Below are positions 38,671-48,800 of a stretch of 64,000 nucleotides of DNA, piece after piece. A program made the position numbers and the translations under genes. The DNA is from UBA6197 sp047638075. Lineage in GTDB: Bacteria > Pseudomonadota > Alphaproteobacteria > Rhodobacterales > Rhodobacteraceae. The notes under the pieces are model-generated. The model did no database searches. It was not told the origin of the DNA and saw nothing but the letters and a program-made list of their open reading frames with translations. Position 1 is the stretch's first letter. Each line of letters opens with the position of its first letter. The stretch covers positions 1 to 64,000 of the forward strand of contig NZ_JBLJBV010000057.1 in the NCBI RefSeq assembly GCF_047638075.1, written 5' to 3'.

Positions 38671-38775
38671 AAGCGGCGGTTAGCGCAATTTTGCCGCTTG
38701 CGCCAGAGCCGTTCCCCCCCTATCCCCATCCGTGGGACACCCCTCCCCAACGGGGGGCATTTATCTGGAAGGATA
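38671..38775 (+). promoter_or_regulatory. Candidate serC-type RNA leader
   Basis: Hairpin 1: AAGCGGC (38671-38677)/GCCGCTT (38693-38699). Then TATCC (38721-38725) can pair with GGATA (38771-38775) inside the ribosome site GGAAGGATA, enclosing CCCA-TCCG-TGGG and CCCC-AAC-GGGG. The described serC motif of alphaproteobacteria lies upstream of serC-serA, and its last stem covers the ribosome site; the layout here fits. I cannot check it against the covariance model. Confidence 0.5.
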
Positions 38776-38777
38776 CC

Positions 38778-39926
38778 ATGTCTGACCTACAGACCCCGGC
38801 AGTGCGGCCGGCCAATCCGCGCTTTTCCTCTGGCCCCTGCGCCAAAATCCCCGGCTTTGATCTGACGATGCTTTCTGACGCGCCTCTGGGCCGCTCGCAT
38901 CGTGCCGCCGTGGGCAAATCGAAACTGAAAGAGGCGATCGACCTGACCCGCACCGTGCTGGGCGTGCCGGAAGGCTACCGCATCGGCATCGTCCCCGGCT
39001 CTGATACCGGCGCCGTTGAAATGGCGATGTGGTCGCTGCTGGGCGCGCGCCCGGTGGAAATGCTGGCGTGGGAATCCTTTGGCGAAGGCTGGGTCACGGA
39101 TGTGGTCAAGCAATTGAAGCTGGACGCCACCGTCAAAAAGGCCCCCTACGGTGAAATCGTTGATTTCGCCTCGGTCGACTTTGACCGTGACGTGGTGTTC
39201 ACCTGGAACGGCACCACCTCGGGCGTGCGGGTGCCAAACGGTGATCTGATCCCGGCCAACCGCGTGGGCCTGACCATCTGCGACGCCACCAGCGCCGCCT
39301 TTGCGATGGACCTGCCGTGGGACAAACTGGATGTTGTGACCTTCTCTTGGCAAAAAGTGCTGGGCGGTGAGGGCGCGCACGGCGTGCTGATCCTGTCGCC
39401 CCGCGCGGTCGAGCGGCTGGAAACCTATACCCCCGCCTGGCCCCTGCCCAAAATTTTTCGGATGACCAAGGGCGGCAAGCTGATCGAAGGGATATTTGCG
39501 GGGGAAACCATCAACACCCCCTCGATGCTGGCCGTCGAAGATTACCTTGTGGCGCTGAAATGGGCGCAGGGTATTGGCGGGCTGCAGGGGCTGATTGCCC
39601 GCGCCACCGCCAACGCCGGCGTGGTGCGCGACTTTATCGCGGGCAAGCCCTGGATTGCCGATCTCGCGGTTGACCCGGCCACCGCCTCGACCACCTCGGT
39701 CTGCCTGAAGTTCACCGACCCGGCAATCAAGGACGGTGCCGCCTTTGCCAAGGCCGTTGCGAAGCGGCTTGAAAAAGAAGGCGTGGCACTGGATGCCGGC
39801 GCCTACCGCGATGCGCCCGCCGGCCTTCGCCTCTGGTGCGGCTCAACGGTCGAGAGCAGTGACGTGGCGGCCCTGATGCCGTGGATCGAATGGGCCTACC
39901 GCACCGAACTGGCCGCCCAAGCCTGA
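38778..39926 (+). CDS. serC: Phosphoserine aminotransferase
   Basis: 382 residues, PLP enzyme converting 3-phosphohydroxypyruvate to phosphoserine (the alphaproteobacterial form). Seen: [71 protein letters not shown] and the PLP lysine in [16 protein letters not shown]. The long frame opening at 38151 is antisense to serB; the true start at 38778 has GGAAGGA 3-4 bases before it. First gene of serC-serA. Confidence 0.95.
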   Translation: MSDLQTPAVRPANPRFSSGPCAKIPGFDLTMLSDAPLGRSHRAAVGKSKLKEAIDLTRTVLGVPEGYRIGIVPGSDTGAVEMAMWSLLGARPVEMLAWESFGEGWVTDVVKQLKLDATVKKAPYGEIVDFASVDFDRDVVFTWNGTTSGVRVPNGDLIPANRVGLTICDATSAAFAMDLPWDKLDVVTFSWQKVLGGEGAHGVLILSPRAVERLETYTPAWPLPKIFRMTKGGKLIEGIFAGETINTPSMLAVEDYLVALKWAQGIGGLQGLIARATANAGVVRDFIAGKPWIADLAVDPATASTTSVCLKFTDPAIKDGAAFAKAVAKRLEKEGVALDAGAYRDAPAGLRLWCGSTVESSDVAALMPWIEWAYRTELAAQA

Positions 39927-39938
39927 TCTGGACAGTGG

Positions 39939-39963
39939 CTGGCGGGCTTGCCCCGCCAGTTTC
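39939..39963 (+). terminator. Hairpin with T run between serC and serA
   Basis: CTGGCGGG (39939-39946) pairs with CCCGCCAG (39952-39959) around a 5-base loop and is followed by TTTC. In this 68-base gap it may attenuate or process the serC-serA message. Confidence 0.6.
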
Positions 39964-39994
39964 CCGATATTTCTGAAATTCAAGGACTACCGAA

Positions 39995-41590
39995 ATGGCC
40001 CCCAAGGTTCTCGTTTCCGACAAACTTTCTGAAACCGCTGTCCAGATCTTTCGTGATCGTGGGATTGACGTCGACTACATGCCCAACCTGGGCAAAGATA
40101 AGGAAAAGCTGCTTGAGGTGATCGGCCAATACGACGGCCTTGCCATCCGTTCGGCCACCAAGGTCACGGAAAAGATCCTCGCCGCCGCAACCAACCTCAA
40201 GGTCATCGGCCGTGCCGGCATCGGGGTTGATAACGTCAGCATCCCCGCCGCCTCGAAAAAGGGCGTGATCGTGATGAACACCCCCTTTGGTAACTCGATC
40301 ACCACCGCTGAACATGCCATTGCGATGATGTTTGCCGTGGCCCGGCAACTACCCGAAGCCAGCGCCTCGACCCACGAAGGAAAATGGGAAAAGAACCGCT
40401 TCATGGGGGTTGAACTGTTCAACAAAACCCTCGGCGTGATCGGCGCGGGCAACATTGGCGGCATTGTCTGCGACCGCGCCCTGGGGCTTAAGATGAAAGT
40501 CATCGCCTATGACCCCTTCCTCAGCGAAGATCGCGCAAAGCACATGGGCGTTCACAAGGTCGAACTGGACGAGCTTTTGGCCAAGGCCGATTTCATCACC
40601 CTCCATGTCCCGATGACCGAAAAGACCAAAAACATCCTCTCGCGCGAGGCACTCGCAAAAACCAAAAAGGGCGTGCGTATCATCAACTGCGCCCGTGGCG
40701 GCCTGATTGACGAAGCGGCCCTGCATGACGCGCTGAAATCCGGCCATGTCGCAGGTGCCGCGCTGGATGTATTTGCGGTGGAACCGGCAACCGATAGCCC
40801 GGTCTTCAACCTGCCGAATGTCGTTGTAACGCCGCACCTAGGCGCTGCAACGACCGAGGCCCAGGAAAACGTCGCTATTCAGGTGGCCGAACAGATGTCG
40901 GACTATCTGTTGACCGGTGCAGTGCAAAATGCGCTCAATATGCCGTCCGTTACTGCTGAAGAGGCCACCATCATGGGGCCCTGGATCAAACTTGCGGCGC
41001 ATCTGGGGTCATTCGTCGGCCAGATGACCGACGATCCGATCAAGGCGATCAACATCCTCTATGACGGGTCGGTTGCAGACATGAACCTGGCTGCGCTGAA
41101 CTGTGCCGCGATTGCGGGCGTCATGAAGGCCACAAACCCCGATGTGAATATGGTTTCGGCGCCGGTTCTCGCGCTGGAACGTGGTGTGCAGATTGCCACT
41201 ACCAAGCAAAGCAAATCCGGTGTGTTCGACGCTTATATCAAGCTGACCGTGGTCACCGACACGCATGAACGCTCGATTGCGGGCACCTGCTTTGCCGATG
41301 GCAAACCCCGCTTTATCCAGATCAAGGGGATCAACATCGACGCCGAGGTCGGGCCCCATATGCTCTACACCACCAACCGCGACGCGCCGGGCATCATCGG
41401 CACATTGGGTAGCACCATGGGTAAACACGGCGTCAACATTGCCAACTTTACCCTCGGCCGCTCGAACACCGGTGGTGATGCAATCGCGATCCTCTATCTG
41501 GACGAACACCTATCCGATGCGGTAGTAAAGGACCTGCAAGGCACCGGCCTTTTCCAACGGATCAGACCGCTGGAATTCGAGGTCGTCTGA
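39995..41590 (+). CDS. serA: D-3-phosphoglycerate dehydrogenase
   Basis: 531 residues, first step of serine synthesis, of the long type. NAD-binding motif LGVIGAGNIGGIVCDRALGL, catalytic INCARGGLIDEAALHDAL and PHLGAATTEAQENVAIQVAEQ, followed by the intervening substrate-binding domain and a C-terminal ACT domain (YTTNRDAPGIIGTLGSTMG) for serine feedback. Downstream of serC, upstream of a strong terminator. Confidence 0.96.
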   Translation: MAPKVLVSDKLSETAVQIFRDRGIDVDYMPNLGKDKEKLLEVIGQYDGLAIRSATKVTEKILAAATNLKVIGRAGIGVDNVSIPAASKKGVIVMNTPFGNSITTAEHAIAMMFAVARQLPEASASTHEGKWEKNRFMGVELFNKTLGVIGAGNIGGIVCDRALGLKMKVIAYDPFLSEDRAKHMGVHKVELDELLAKADFITLHVPMTEKTKNILSREALAKTKKGVRIINCARGGLIDEAALHDALKSGHVAGAALDVFAVEPATDSPVFNLPNVVVTPHLGAATTEAQENVAIQVAEQMSDYLLTGAVQNALNMPSVTAEEATIMGPWIKLAAHLGSFVGQMTDDPIKAINILYDGSVADMNLAALNCAAIAGVMKATNPDVNMVSAPVLALERGVQIATTKQSKSGVFDAYIKLTVVTDTHERSIAGTCFADGKPRFIQIKGINIDAEVGPHMLYTTNRDAPGIIGTLGSTMGKHGVNIANFTLGRSNTGGDAIAILYLDEHLSDAVVKDLQGTGLFQRIRPLEFEVV

Positions 41591-41614
41591 GCGTAACTTC
41601 AAGGTGCGCGACTG

Positions 41615-41645
41615 GCCCCCTGCCCGAACGGTAGGGGGCTTTTTA
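41615..41645 (+). terminator. Rho-independent terminator after serA
   Basis: GCCCCCT, 11-base loop, AGGGGGC, then TTTTTAT. It closes the serC-serA transcript 24 bases after the stop and 15 bases before the next start. Confidence 0.93.
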
Positions 41646-41659
41646 TCTGAAAGACCATC

Positions 41660-42403
41660 ATGCAAATCTATGCTATCGGTGATATTCACGGCCATCTGGG
41701 CCTGTTGCAAGGCGCCCATGCGCTGATCGCGGCTGACCGCGCAGCTTACAGAAATAGCGCCTCACCTGTCGTTCATGTCGGTGATCTTGTGGACCGCGGC
41801 CCCGACAGCGCGGGCGTCATCAATTACCTGATGCAGGGGCAAAAGGCCGGGCATCCGTGGCATGTGCTCAAGGGTAATCACGACCGGCTGTTCCTGACCT
41901 TTCTGACTGATCCTTGGGCGCATGACCCTGGGCTTCGGCCAGACCTTGGCTGGCTACACCCGCGCCTTGGCGGCCCGCAAACGCTGGCCTCTTACGGGCT
42001 GCGCGAACCCGGCAACCGCCCCGTTGAGCAGATCCACGCTGAAGCCCGCGCCGCCGTGCCGCAGGCCCACCGCGACTGGCTGACGGCGCTGCCAACTAAC
42101 CTCATGCTGGATGCCGCCCTGTTTGTTCACGCGGGCATCCGCCCCGGCATCAATCTGCGTGATCAAACCGAAGATGACCTCCTATGGATCCGCGGCCCCT
42201 TTCTTGAGGATCGCCGCGATCATGGCGCCCTGGTCGTGCATGGCCACACCGCCCTGCCCGACGCCACGCATTACGGCAACCGGCTCAATATCGACAGCTC
42301 GGCGGCCTATGGCGGGCCGCTCTCTGCGGTGGTGATCGACGGGCGCGATGCGTGGCTTTTAACCCCCAAAGGCCGCACGCCCCTTGTGCCGCAAATCCCC
42401 TGA
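41660..42403 (+). CDS. Calcineurin-like metallophosphoesterase (Ser/Thr phosphatase type)
   Basis: 247 residues with the full PPP metal signature: IGDIHGH, VVHVGDLVDRGPDS, LKGNHDR and later VVHGHTALPDA. It could be a protein phosphatase or an ApaH-like dinucleotide polyphosphate hydrolase; sequence alone does not decide. It follows the serA terminator at once, so its promoter must overlap the terminator region or depend on read-through. Confidence 0.9.
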   Translation: MQIYAIGDIHGHLGLLQGAHALIAADRAAYRNSASPVVHVGDLVDRGPDSAGVINYLMQGQKAGHPWHVLKGNHDRLFLTFLTDPWAHDPGLRPDLGWLHPRLGGPQTLASYGLREPGNRPVEQIHAEARAAVPQAHRDWLTALPTNLMLDAALFVHAGIRPGINLRDQTEDDLLWIRGPFLEDRRDHGALVVHGHTALPDATHYGNRLNIDSSAAYGGPLSAVVIDGRDAWLLTPKGRTPLVPQIP

Positions 42404-42469
42404 TCCGACATTGGCCCACGGGGCGGCACCGTTACCCCCCGTCACATGCCCGCTCTAAAGCTGGCGCGA

Positions 42470-42504
42470 CTGACACCCACGCGCTAGCATTGGTAAAACC
42501 AATG
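42470..42504 (+). promoter_or_regulatory. Promoter with GntR/FadR-type operator upstream of thiolase
   Basis: CATTGGTAAAACCAATG (42488-42504) is a perfect 7-bp palindrome with a 3-base centre and contains TTGGT-N3-ACCAA, the operator form known for PdhR/LldR/GlcC-like regulators. A -35-like CTGACA (42470-42475) lies 18 bases before TAAAAC (42494-42499), which falls inside the palindrome, so a bound regulator would block the -10 box. Confidence 0.55.
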
Positions 42505-42517
42505 AACGGAGCATCCC

Positions 42518-43693
42518 ATGACCGATATCGTCATCCTGTCCGGCGCACGCACCGCCATCGGCACCTTCGGCGGCGCCCTGTCCACTGCCCCCCCGATCGA
42601 GCTTGCCACAACGGCCTCTAAAGCCGCACTTGCCCGCGCGGGCTTGTCAGGCGATCAGATCGGCCATGTGGTCTTTGGCCATGTCATCAACACCGAACCA
42701 CGCGATATGTATCTAGGGCGCGTGGCCGCCATTCAGGCCGGTGTTCCCGATCGCACCCCGGCGATGAACGTGAACCGGCTCTGTGGCTCGGGGGCGCAGG
42801 CCATCGTTTCGGCAATGCAATCGCTACTGCTCCATGACGCCGATTTTGCCCTCGCCGGTGGCGCCGAATGCATGAGCCGCTCACCCCATATCCTGCAAGC
42901 TGGCCGCTGGGGTCAGAAAATGGGCGATGTCCGCGCACTTGACATGATGACCGGCGCCCTCAACTGCCCATTTGGTACCGGCCATATGGGCGTTACCGCT
43001 GAAAACGTTGCCACCGAATACGGCATCACCCGCGCCGATCAGGACGCTTTCGCACTGGAAAGTCAGACCCGCGCCGCCACCGCCATCGCCGCCGGCCACT
43101 TCCAGGATGAAATCGTCCCCGTTGAGGTTCCCACCCGCAAAGGCAGCGTCACCTTCGCCAAAGACGAACACCCCAAAGCCACCACCGCTGAGGCCCTCGC
43201 CGCGCTGAAACCGGTCTTTCAGAAAGACGGCACCGTCACCGCCGGCAACGCCTCGGGCATCAATGACGGTGCCGCCGCGCTCGTACTGGCCCGCAAAAGC
43301 GCCGCGCAATCGGCAGGCCTCAAACCCCTCGCCCGCATTCTCGGCTACGCCCACGCCGGGGTGCGCCCCGAGGTCATGGGCCTTGGTCCGATCCCCGCCG
43401 TCGAATCCCTCTTCGCCCGCACCGGTCTGACCGCCACCGATTTCGACCTGATCGAATCGAACGAGGCTTTCGCCGCCCAGGCCATCGCCGTCAGCCGCGC
43501 CCTCGGCTTTGACCCGGCCCGCGTCAACCCCTCGGGCGGCGCGATTGCACTTGGCCACCCGGTCGGCGCAACGGGCGCGCTGCTGACCGTCAAGGCGCTC
43601 CATGCGCTCCACCGAACCGGCGGTAAACGCGCGCTGATCACCATGTGTATCGGCGGCGGCCAAGGCATCGCGCTGGCCATCGAACGGCTCTAG
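42518..43693 (+). CDS. Acetyl-CoA C-acetyltransferase (beta-ketothiolase)
   Basis: 391 residues. Thiolase motifs: Cys89 in NRLCGSGAQAIVS, GGAIALGHPVGATGALL and CIGGGQGIAL. Strong similarity to biosynthetic/degradative acetoacetyl-CoA thiolases; the SGARTAIGTFGGAL opening is typical. A short leader with GGAG precedes the ATG. The operator at 42488-42504 suggests metabolite control. Confidence 0.92.
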   Translation: MTDIVILSGARTAIGTFGGALSTAPPIELATTASKAALARAGLSGDQIGHVVFGHVINTEPRDMYLGRVAAIQAGVPDRTPAMNVNRLCGSGAQAIVSAMQSLLLHDADFALAGGAECMSRSPHILQAGRWGQKMGDVRALDMMTGALNCPFGTGHMGVTAENVATEYGITRADQDAFALESQTRAATAIAAGHFQDEIVPVEVPTRKGSVTFAKDEHPKATTAEALAALKPVFQKDGTVTAGNASGINDGAAALVLARKSAAQSAGLKPLARILGYAHAGVRPEVMGLGPIPAVESLFARTGLTATDFDLIESNEAFAAQAIAVSRALGFDPARVNPSGGAIALGHPVGATGALLTVKALHALHRTGGKRALITMCIGGGQGIALAIERL

Positions 43694-43702
43694 GCGCCCT
43701 GC

Positions 43703-43736
43703 TTTTTTTTGGCCTAAATACTCCTGCCAGCGGCAG
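43703..43736 (+). repeat. Dispersed intergenic repeat, copy B
   Basis: TTTTTTTTGGCCTAAATACTCC (written in two parts: T8-GGCCT and AAATACTCC) followed by CTGCC-AGC-GGCAG. It lies between the convergent thiolase and pbpC genes, 10 bases past the thiolase stop. Confidence 0.7.
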
Positions 43737-43822
43737 TTTGGTTCGGCATCGCCGGGCCAAAAGTCATACGCGCGTGTGTACCGGTTCTACGCGCTTTTAC
43801 ACACCGATCCTACCGCCGGTTC

Positions 43823-45859
43823 TCAACGCAAACGCACCGAAACCCGCGCCGCGCGGCCCTTCGCGTCAATCACCACCAGCGCCACAAACCCCGGCCCCGG
43901 CATCGGCAAAACCGTCTCCCGCGCGCGGATCCCGACCGCAACCGGCGTCCCGTTGGCCAGCCAGGTAAAGGGCGGCGTGCCCCCGGCCAGCTTGACCACC
44001 AACCCGCCCCCGGGCGCCTCAACCTCGGCCCCGTCGGGCGGAAACCGCAGTTCTGGCGCGTCAGGCGTGGCGCCAGAAAACACCGCATCGCGCGGGCGAA
44101 ACCGTTGCAGCGGCAGCGGTAAGCGATTGTTTGGCAACAGTAATGTCGCAGGCGGCGGCGGTGGAAGCGGGTCCGGCGCCTGCTTTGCACGGCCAAAAAG
44201 CTCGAACAGGATCGGCGCCGCCAACTCACCGCCAAAGGCCCCCGGAACCGGCGTCCCGTCTGGCCGCCCCAGCCAAACCCCCGCCACATGCCGCCCGTCA
44301 AACCCCACCGCCAGCGCGTCACGGTGGCCATAACTCGTGCCCGTCTTATACGCAATCCGGTCCGGCGCCCCCCCCGCGGGCGGCGCTAATCCGGAAAGTA
44401 TATCAACCACTTGCCACGCCGCCACCGGCCCAAACAGCCGCTGCGGCAATACCTCCGCCTGCCCCGCCTCGGCCGAGATCCGCACCCCCTCGCCCAGCCG
44501 CGCAAGCCCCGCATAGGCCTGCACCAACCCCTCCAGGCTGACGCCAACGCCGCCCAAGGAAACCGCCAGCCCCGGCGCCCCTCCGGGCATCTCCGGCGTA
44601 ACGCCCGCCCGCCGCAAAGTTGCCAAAAGCCGTTCCGGGCCAAGGGCTTCGGTCAGGCTGACCACCGGAATGTTCAATGACATCAAAAGTGCGTCACGGA
44701 CCGAAACCGTGCCGCGAAAATGGCGGTCAAAATTCTGCGGGCGCCAACTACCAAAGGCCAGCGGACGGTCCTCGATCAGCGTTTCAGGATGGGCCAGCCC
44801 CTCATCAAAGGCCAGCGCGTAGACAAAGGGTTTCAACGTCGACCCCGGCGACCTAACCGCCTGTGCCATATCAATAAATCCGCCCCGTGCATCCTCGGCC
44901 CATTCGGCGGTGCCAACCTCGGCCAGGATCTCGCCGGTGCGGTGATCGGCAAAGACCATCGCCGTTGAAACCCGGCCACCCTGCCCCGCAACCGCACGCC
45001 GCGCCAACGCCTCGGCGGCGCGTTGCAAGGCCGGGTCAATGGTGGTGGCGATCCGTCCCGCCTCGGGGTGGGCGCGGCGCAAACGGTCGGTCAACAGCGG
45101 CGCCAGCGCGGGAAACGGGCGGCGGGTGCGCGGGATGGCTTCGTGCGTTGCCGCCTCGGCCCGCGCAGGTGAAAGCGCCCCATCCGCCACCAGCCGTGTC
45201 AGCACCCGCCCACGCGCCGCCTGCGCCGCCTTAGGGGCACGGTCCGGGCGGCGCGCCTCTGGTGATTGCGGCAGCGCCACCAAAAGCGCGGCCTGCGCCG
45301 GGGTCAGGCGGCGCGGTTCCTTGCCGAAATAGGCAAGACTAGCCGCGCGGACCCCCTCCAGGTTGCCGCCGTAGGGCGCAAGCCGCAGATATAGCTCAAG
45401 GATATCAACCTTGCTTAGCCGCCTCTCCAGCGCCAGCGCGACCCGGATCTGGCGCAGTTTTCCGGCGAGGGTGCCGGTCGGCCCCTCTTCCAGCAGCCGC
45501 GCCACCTGCATCGTCAGGGTTGATGCCCCCGACACGATGCGCCCCGCCCAAAGTGCTTGCCACGCGGCCCGCGCCATTGCCAAAGGGTCAACCCCGGCGT
45601 GGTCATAAAACCGCGCATCCTCGTAAGCGATCAGCAGGGCGATAAAGTCCGGATCCACCGGGCCAGGGGTCAGCCGCCAGCGGCCATCAGCCACCGGAAA
45701 CGCCCGAAGCAAGCTACCGTCGCGCGCCACCACCTCGGTGCCCACCGGCACTTGCAAAACTGGCAGATCAGTCGCGGCTATCCAGCCGTCAAACCCATCG
45801 CGGGCGGCGGCGAAGGCCAAAAGCCCCGCCACCAGCCAGATCAGTGCAAACCGCCGCAT
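43823..45859 (-). CDS. pbpC: Penicillin-binding protein 1C
   Basis: 678 residues. N-terminal signal anchor, then a GT51 glycosyltransferase domain (AYEDARFYDHAGVDPLAMARAAWQALW, ASTLTMQVARLL), a transpeptidase domain with SxxK in RSPGSTLKPFVYAL and KTGT in AYKTGTSYGHRDALAVGFDG, and the C-terminal PBP1C-specific domain. The gene is 3 bases downstream of the macroglobulin gene, the pair known from E. coli (yfhM-pbpC). Confidence 0.95.
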   Translation of the reverse strand: MRRFALIWLVAGLLAFAAARDGFDGWIAATDLPVLQVPVGTEVVARDGSLLRAFPVADGRWRLTPGPVDPDFIALLIAYEDARFYDHAGVDPLAMARAAWQALWAGRIVSGASTLTMQVARLLEEGPTGTLAGKLRQIRVALALERRLSKVDILELYLRLAPYGGNLEGVRAASLAYFGKEPRRLTPAQAALLVALPQSPEARRPDRAPKAAQAARGRVLTRLVADGALSPARAEAATHEAIPRTRRPFPALAPLLTDRLRRAHPEAGRIATTIDPALQRAAEALARRAVAGQGGRVSTAMVFADHRTGEILAEVGTAEWAEDARGGFIDMAQAVRSPGSTLKPFVYALAFDEGLAHPETLIEDRPLAFGSWRPQNFDRHFRGTVSVRDALLMSLNIPVVSLTEALGPERLLATLRRAGVTPEMPGGAPGLAVSLGGVGVSLEGLVQAYAGLARLGEGVRISAEAGQAEVLPQRLFGPVAAWQVVDILSGLAPPAGGAPDRIAYKTGTSYGHRDALAVGFDGRHVAGVWLGRPDGTPVPGAFGGELAAPILFELFGRAKQAPDPLPPPPPATLLLPNNRLPLPLQRFRPRDAVFSGATPDAPELRFPPDGAEVEAPGGGLVVKLAGGTPPFTWLANGTPVAVGIRARETVLPMPGPGFVALVVIDAKGRAARVSVRLR

Positions 45860-45862
45860 CGC

Positions 45863-48800
45863 CTAGTCGATCACCACGCGTCCCGCATCCGTTTGCGCGC
45901 GATAATCTGGGCGGTACATGTCTTCAACACTGGCCGCCGGTTGGTGGAAACTGCCCGGCGACACCGCCCGCACGATATAGGCCAGCCGGAACGGCTTGTC
46001 GCTGCGCCAGTCGATTGCCGCCATGAAACGTTCCTGACGGAACTCGACCGTGCGGGTGTTCTCCTCGACCGAGAGCCAGTCCAGCGCCGCCAGATCGCCC
46101 GCCCGCAGAAGGTTCGGGTTATCAATCTCAAACCCGGCGGGCAACGGGTCTTCGACGATCAGCCGCGCCGCACCTCCGCCATGGGGCTTGACCTCCAGCA
46201 CCGCGACCAGCCGTGCGCCCTGCGCCACATGCGACGGGTCAACCGGCGCACCTTCGGGCGTGTAGTAGCTGCGGCTGATGGTATAGCCCGTACCGCCCGC
46301 AGGCTCCGGCACCAATGGCACGCCGGTCGTGGTCAGCGTCAAGACCGCCGATTTGCCCGAGCCATTGGCAATCGCCATTTCGGTCCCCACGGTCTGGTCA
46401 TCCAGCACCCGCACCAGCGGCCCTTCGACCGGCGCGCCGTTCAGGGTGAACCCTGCCGTTCCGGGGCGGTCGATCAGCGCGTGGGTCGCCATCAGGGCCC
46501 AACTGGCCTCTTGCGTTGACAGCCGTTGACCGTTGATCGCGCTGGCGACACTCGTGCCGACCTGCTCCAGCGGGATGGCGGTTGACCCGGCCTCGGCGGC
46601 CAGCGCAAGAACTGCCGCCTGATCGCGCAGGATGGTGCCGTAATCCGCGCGCCAGACCTGCCCCCTGTCGCGCGCACCGCCTAGCAGCCGCGCCGCGCGG
46701 GCAAACATCGCGTCAGCGCGGGTCTGGTCGCCGTAGCTGGCCAGCGCGGCACCCAGTTGCGCCGCTGCCAACGGGTTGGCGAATTCATCCCCCTTCACAT
46801 CGGCGTAATAGCGCAGATCGGCCACCGCCGCCGCACCTTCGCGGGCCAGCACCATCAACGCATAGGCCAGCGCCGCGCCGCCCCCGTTGGAGTCCGCGTC
46901 AAAGTCAGGCGCGTAGTTGACCTGATTGCGCAGATTGTCCATCGCGTTGCGGAAGGCGATGTCGGGAACCTTGTGCCCCAGCGCCTTGGCCCGGCTGAGG
47001 AAATCCGAAACATAGGCATCCAGCCACAGATCGCCGCTTTCAGGCGACCAAAGACCAAAGGCGCCGCTCGCATCCTGATTGGTCAGCACCAGGCCGATGG
47101 CCGTGTCGATCCGGGCTTTCACATCATCCCGCCCGCCAAGCCCCATGGCCGAGGCAACCTGATCGAAATAAAGCAGCGGCAGCGCCTTTGACGTGACCTG
47201 TTCGGTGCAGCCGTAGGGGTATTGGTCCAGCGCCGCCATGAGGCCCGCCGTATCAAACCGCGCCAGCGGGCCAACCGCCAGCGTTGCCCGCCCGCTACCC
47301 GGTTGCAGCCCCGCAAAGACGTTGGCATCCAGCGTGAACGTGCTGCCCGCCGCCAGATCAAACCGCGATTGGCGCGACACGGCCGGATCGTTCAGTTGCA
47401 CCGGAATGGACAACACCTTGTCCAGCACCTTGCCGTCGGGTGTGGACAGCGCCACGCGGATCGTTTGCACGCCCTCGGTCTGCTGCGCTGTAATCGGCAC
47501 CGAAAGCTCAGCCTTGCCCTGATTGGCCAGATCCACGCCCGAAGGTGCGGCGCCAAGCGCCATTCCGTCTGCGCTCAGATCCAGCCCCATCCGCCCCGAT
47601 GGGCCAGAGGCGTGGACAATTTCCAGCAGCAGGCGCGATTCGTCGCCCGGCGCCATGAACCGCGGCACCGAGGCCGTCACCACCACCGGGTCACGCACCA
47701 GCACATCGGCGCTGGCCTGTCCGACGCCACTGTCAGACCAGACCACCGCCATCAGCCGCACGGTGCCGTTGAAAGCGGGCATCTGGAATTCAGTCTGAAC
47801 CATGCCATCGCTGCCCACCGTCAGCGGGCCGCTGAAGTAGGCGACCAGTTCTTCGGTCGGCGGCGGCGATTGCATTTTCAGCCCAGAGGCCGCATCGCCG
47901 CCGGACCGTATGATACCCTCAACCCCGTTCTTGCCATCAATCAACCGGCCATAGACATCCCGCAGCCCCATGCCCAGACGCCGCTGGCCAAAGTAATGCG
48001 CCGAGGGGTCGGGTGATTTGAACCCCGTCAGGTTCAAGATGCCAAGGTCCACGGCCGCAATCGTCGCATAGACGGTTTCGCCAGCCGTGCCGCCCGAAAC
48101 CTTCAGCGCCACCGGCAAGGCCGCGCGCGGGTCTGAGGCCGCTGGCACATCAAAGCTCGCGGTCAACTGCCGCTCTGCCGGGTCCACCGCCGCATGGGCC
48201 AGACCCAGCGCTCGGGTTGGGACGCGCGCGCCCACGTCAACCGCCAAGGGCCGGATCACCGAGGCCGTGACATAGGCCCCTGCCCCCCATTCATCCGTCA
48301 CCGGAAGATCAATGGTGTTTTCCCCAGCCGTCACCGCCACCGTCTGAAGCGAAATCAGATGGTTCGACAGAACCGAGACCACCGCCACCCCATCCGCAGC
48401 CGGAACAATGCGCAAGCGCGCGGTATCGCCCGATTTGTAGGCGGGCTTGTCCAAGGACAGCTCCAACCGGTCGGGGCTTTCCATCGCGTTGGCGGGGGCA
48501 TACCAGCCCGCATCAAACCCGACCGAGGCGGCGGCATCGCCCGCAGCCGCCTCGACAACCAGTTCATACTGGCCCCAACCCACGCGGGCCGCCACCTGCT
48601 GCGGACCCGCGGCGGTCAGGTCAAGGTCGCCCTCGGCCACGCGGGTGCGGCTGGTGACGCCCTCCCAGTTCCACGATCCGTAAAGCGAATACCACTGATA
48701 CCGGGTTTCGACCCGGTTCATCACCCAATGCACCTTCATCGCGGCGGGCTGGCCATCCGGCCCCACGGCCGCAATCTGAAAACGCGCCTCGTCGCCTTCG

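Noticed and set aside
38151..38777. N-terminal extension of serC
   Set aside because: It is antisense to serB; the serC family N-terminus begins at 38778 behind GGAAGGA.
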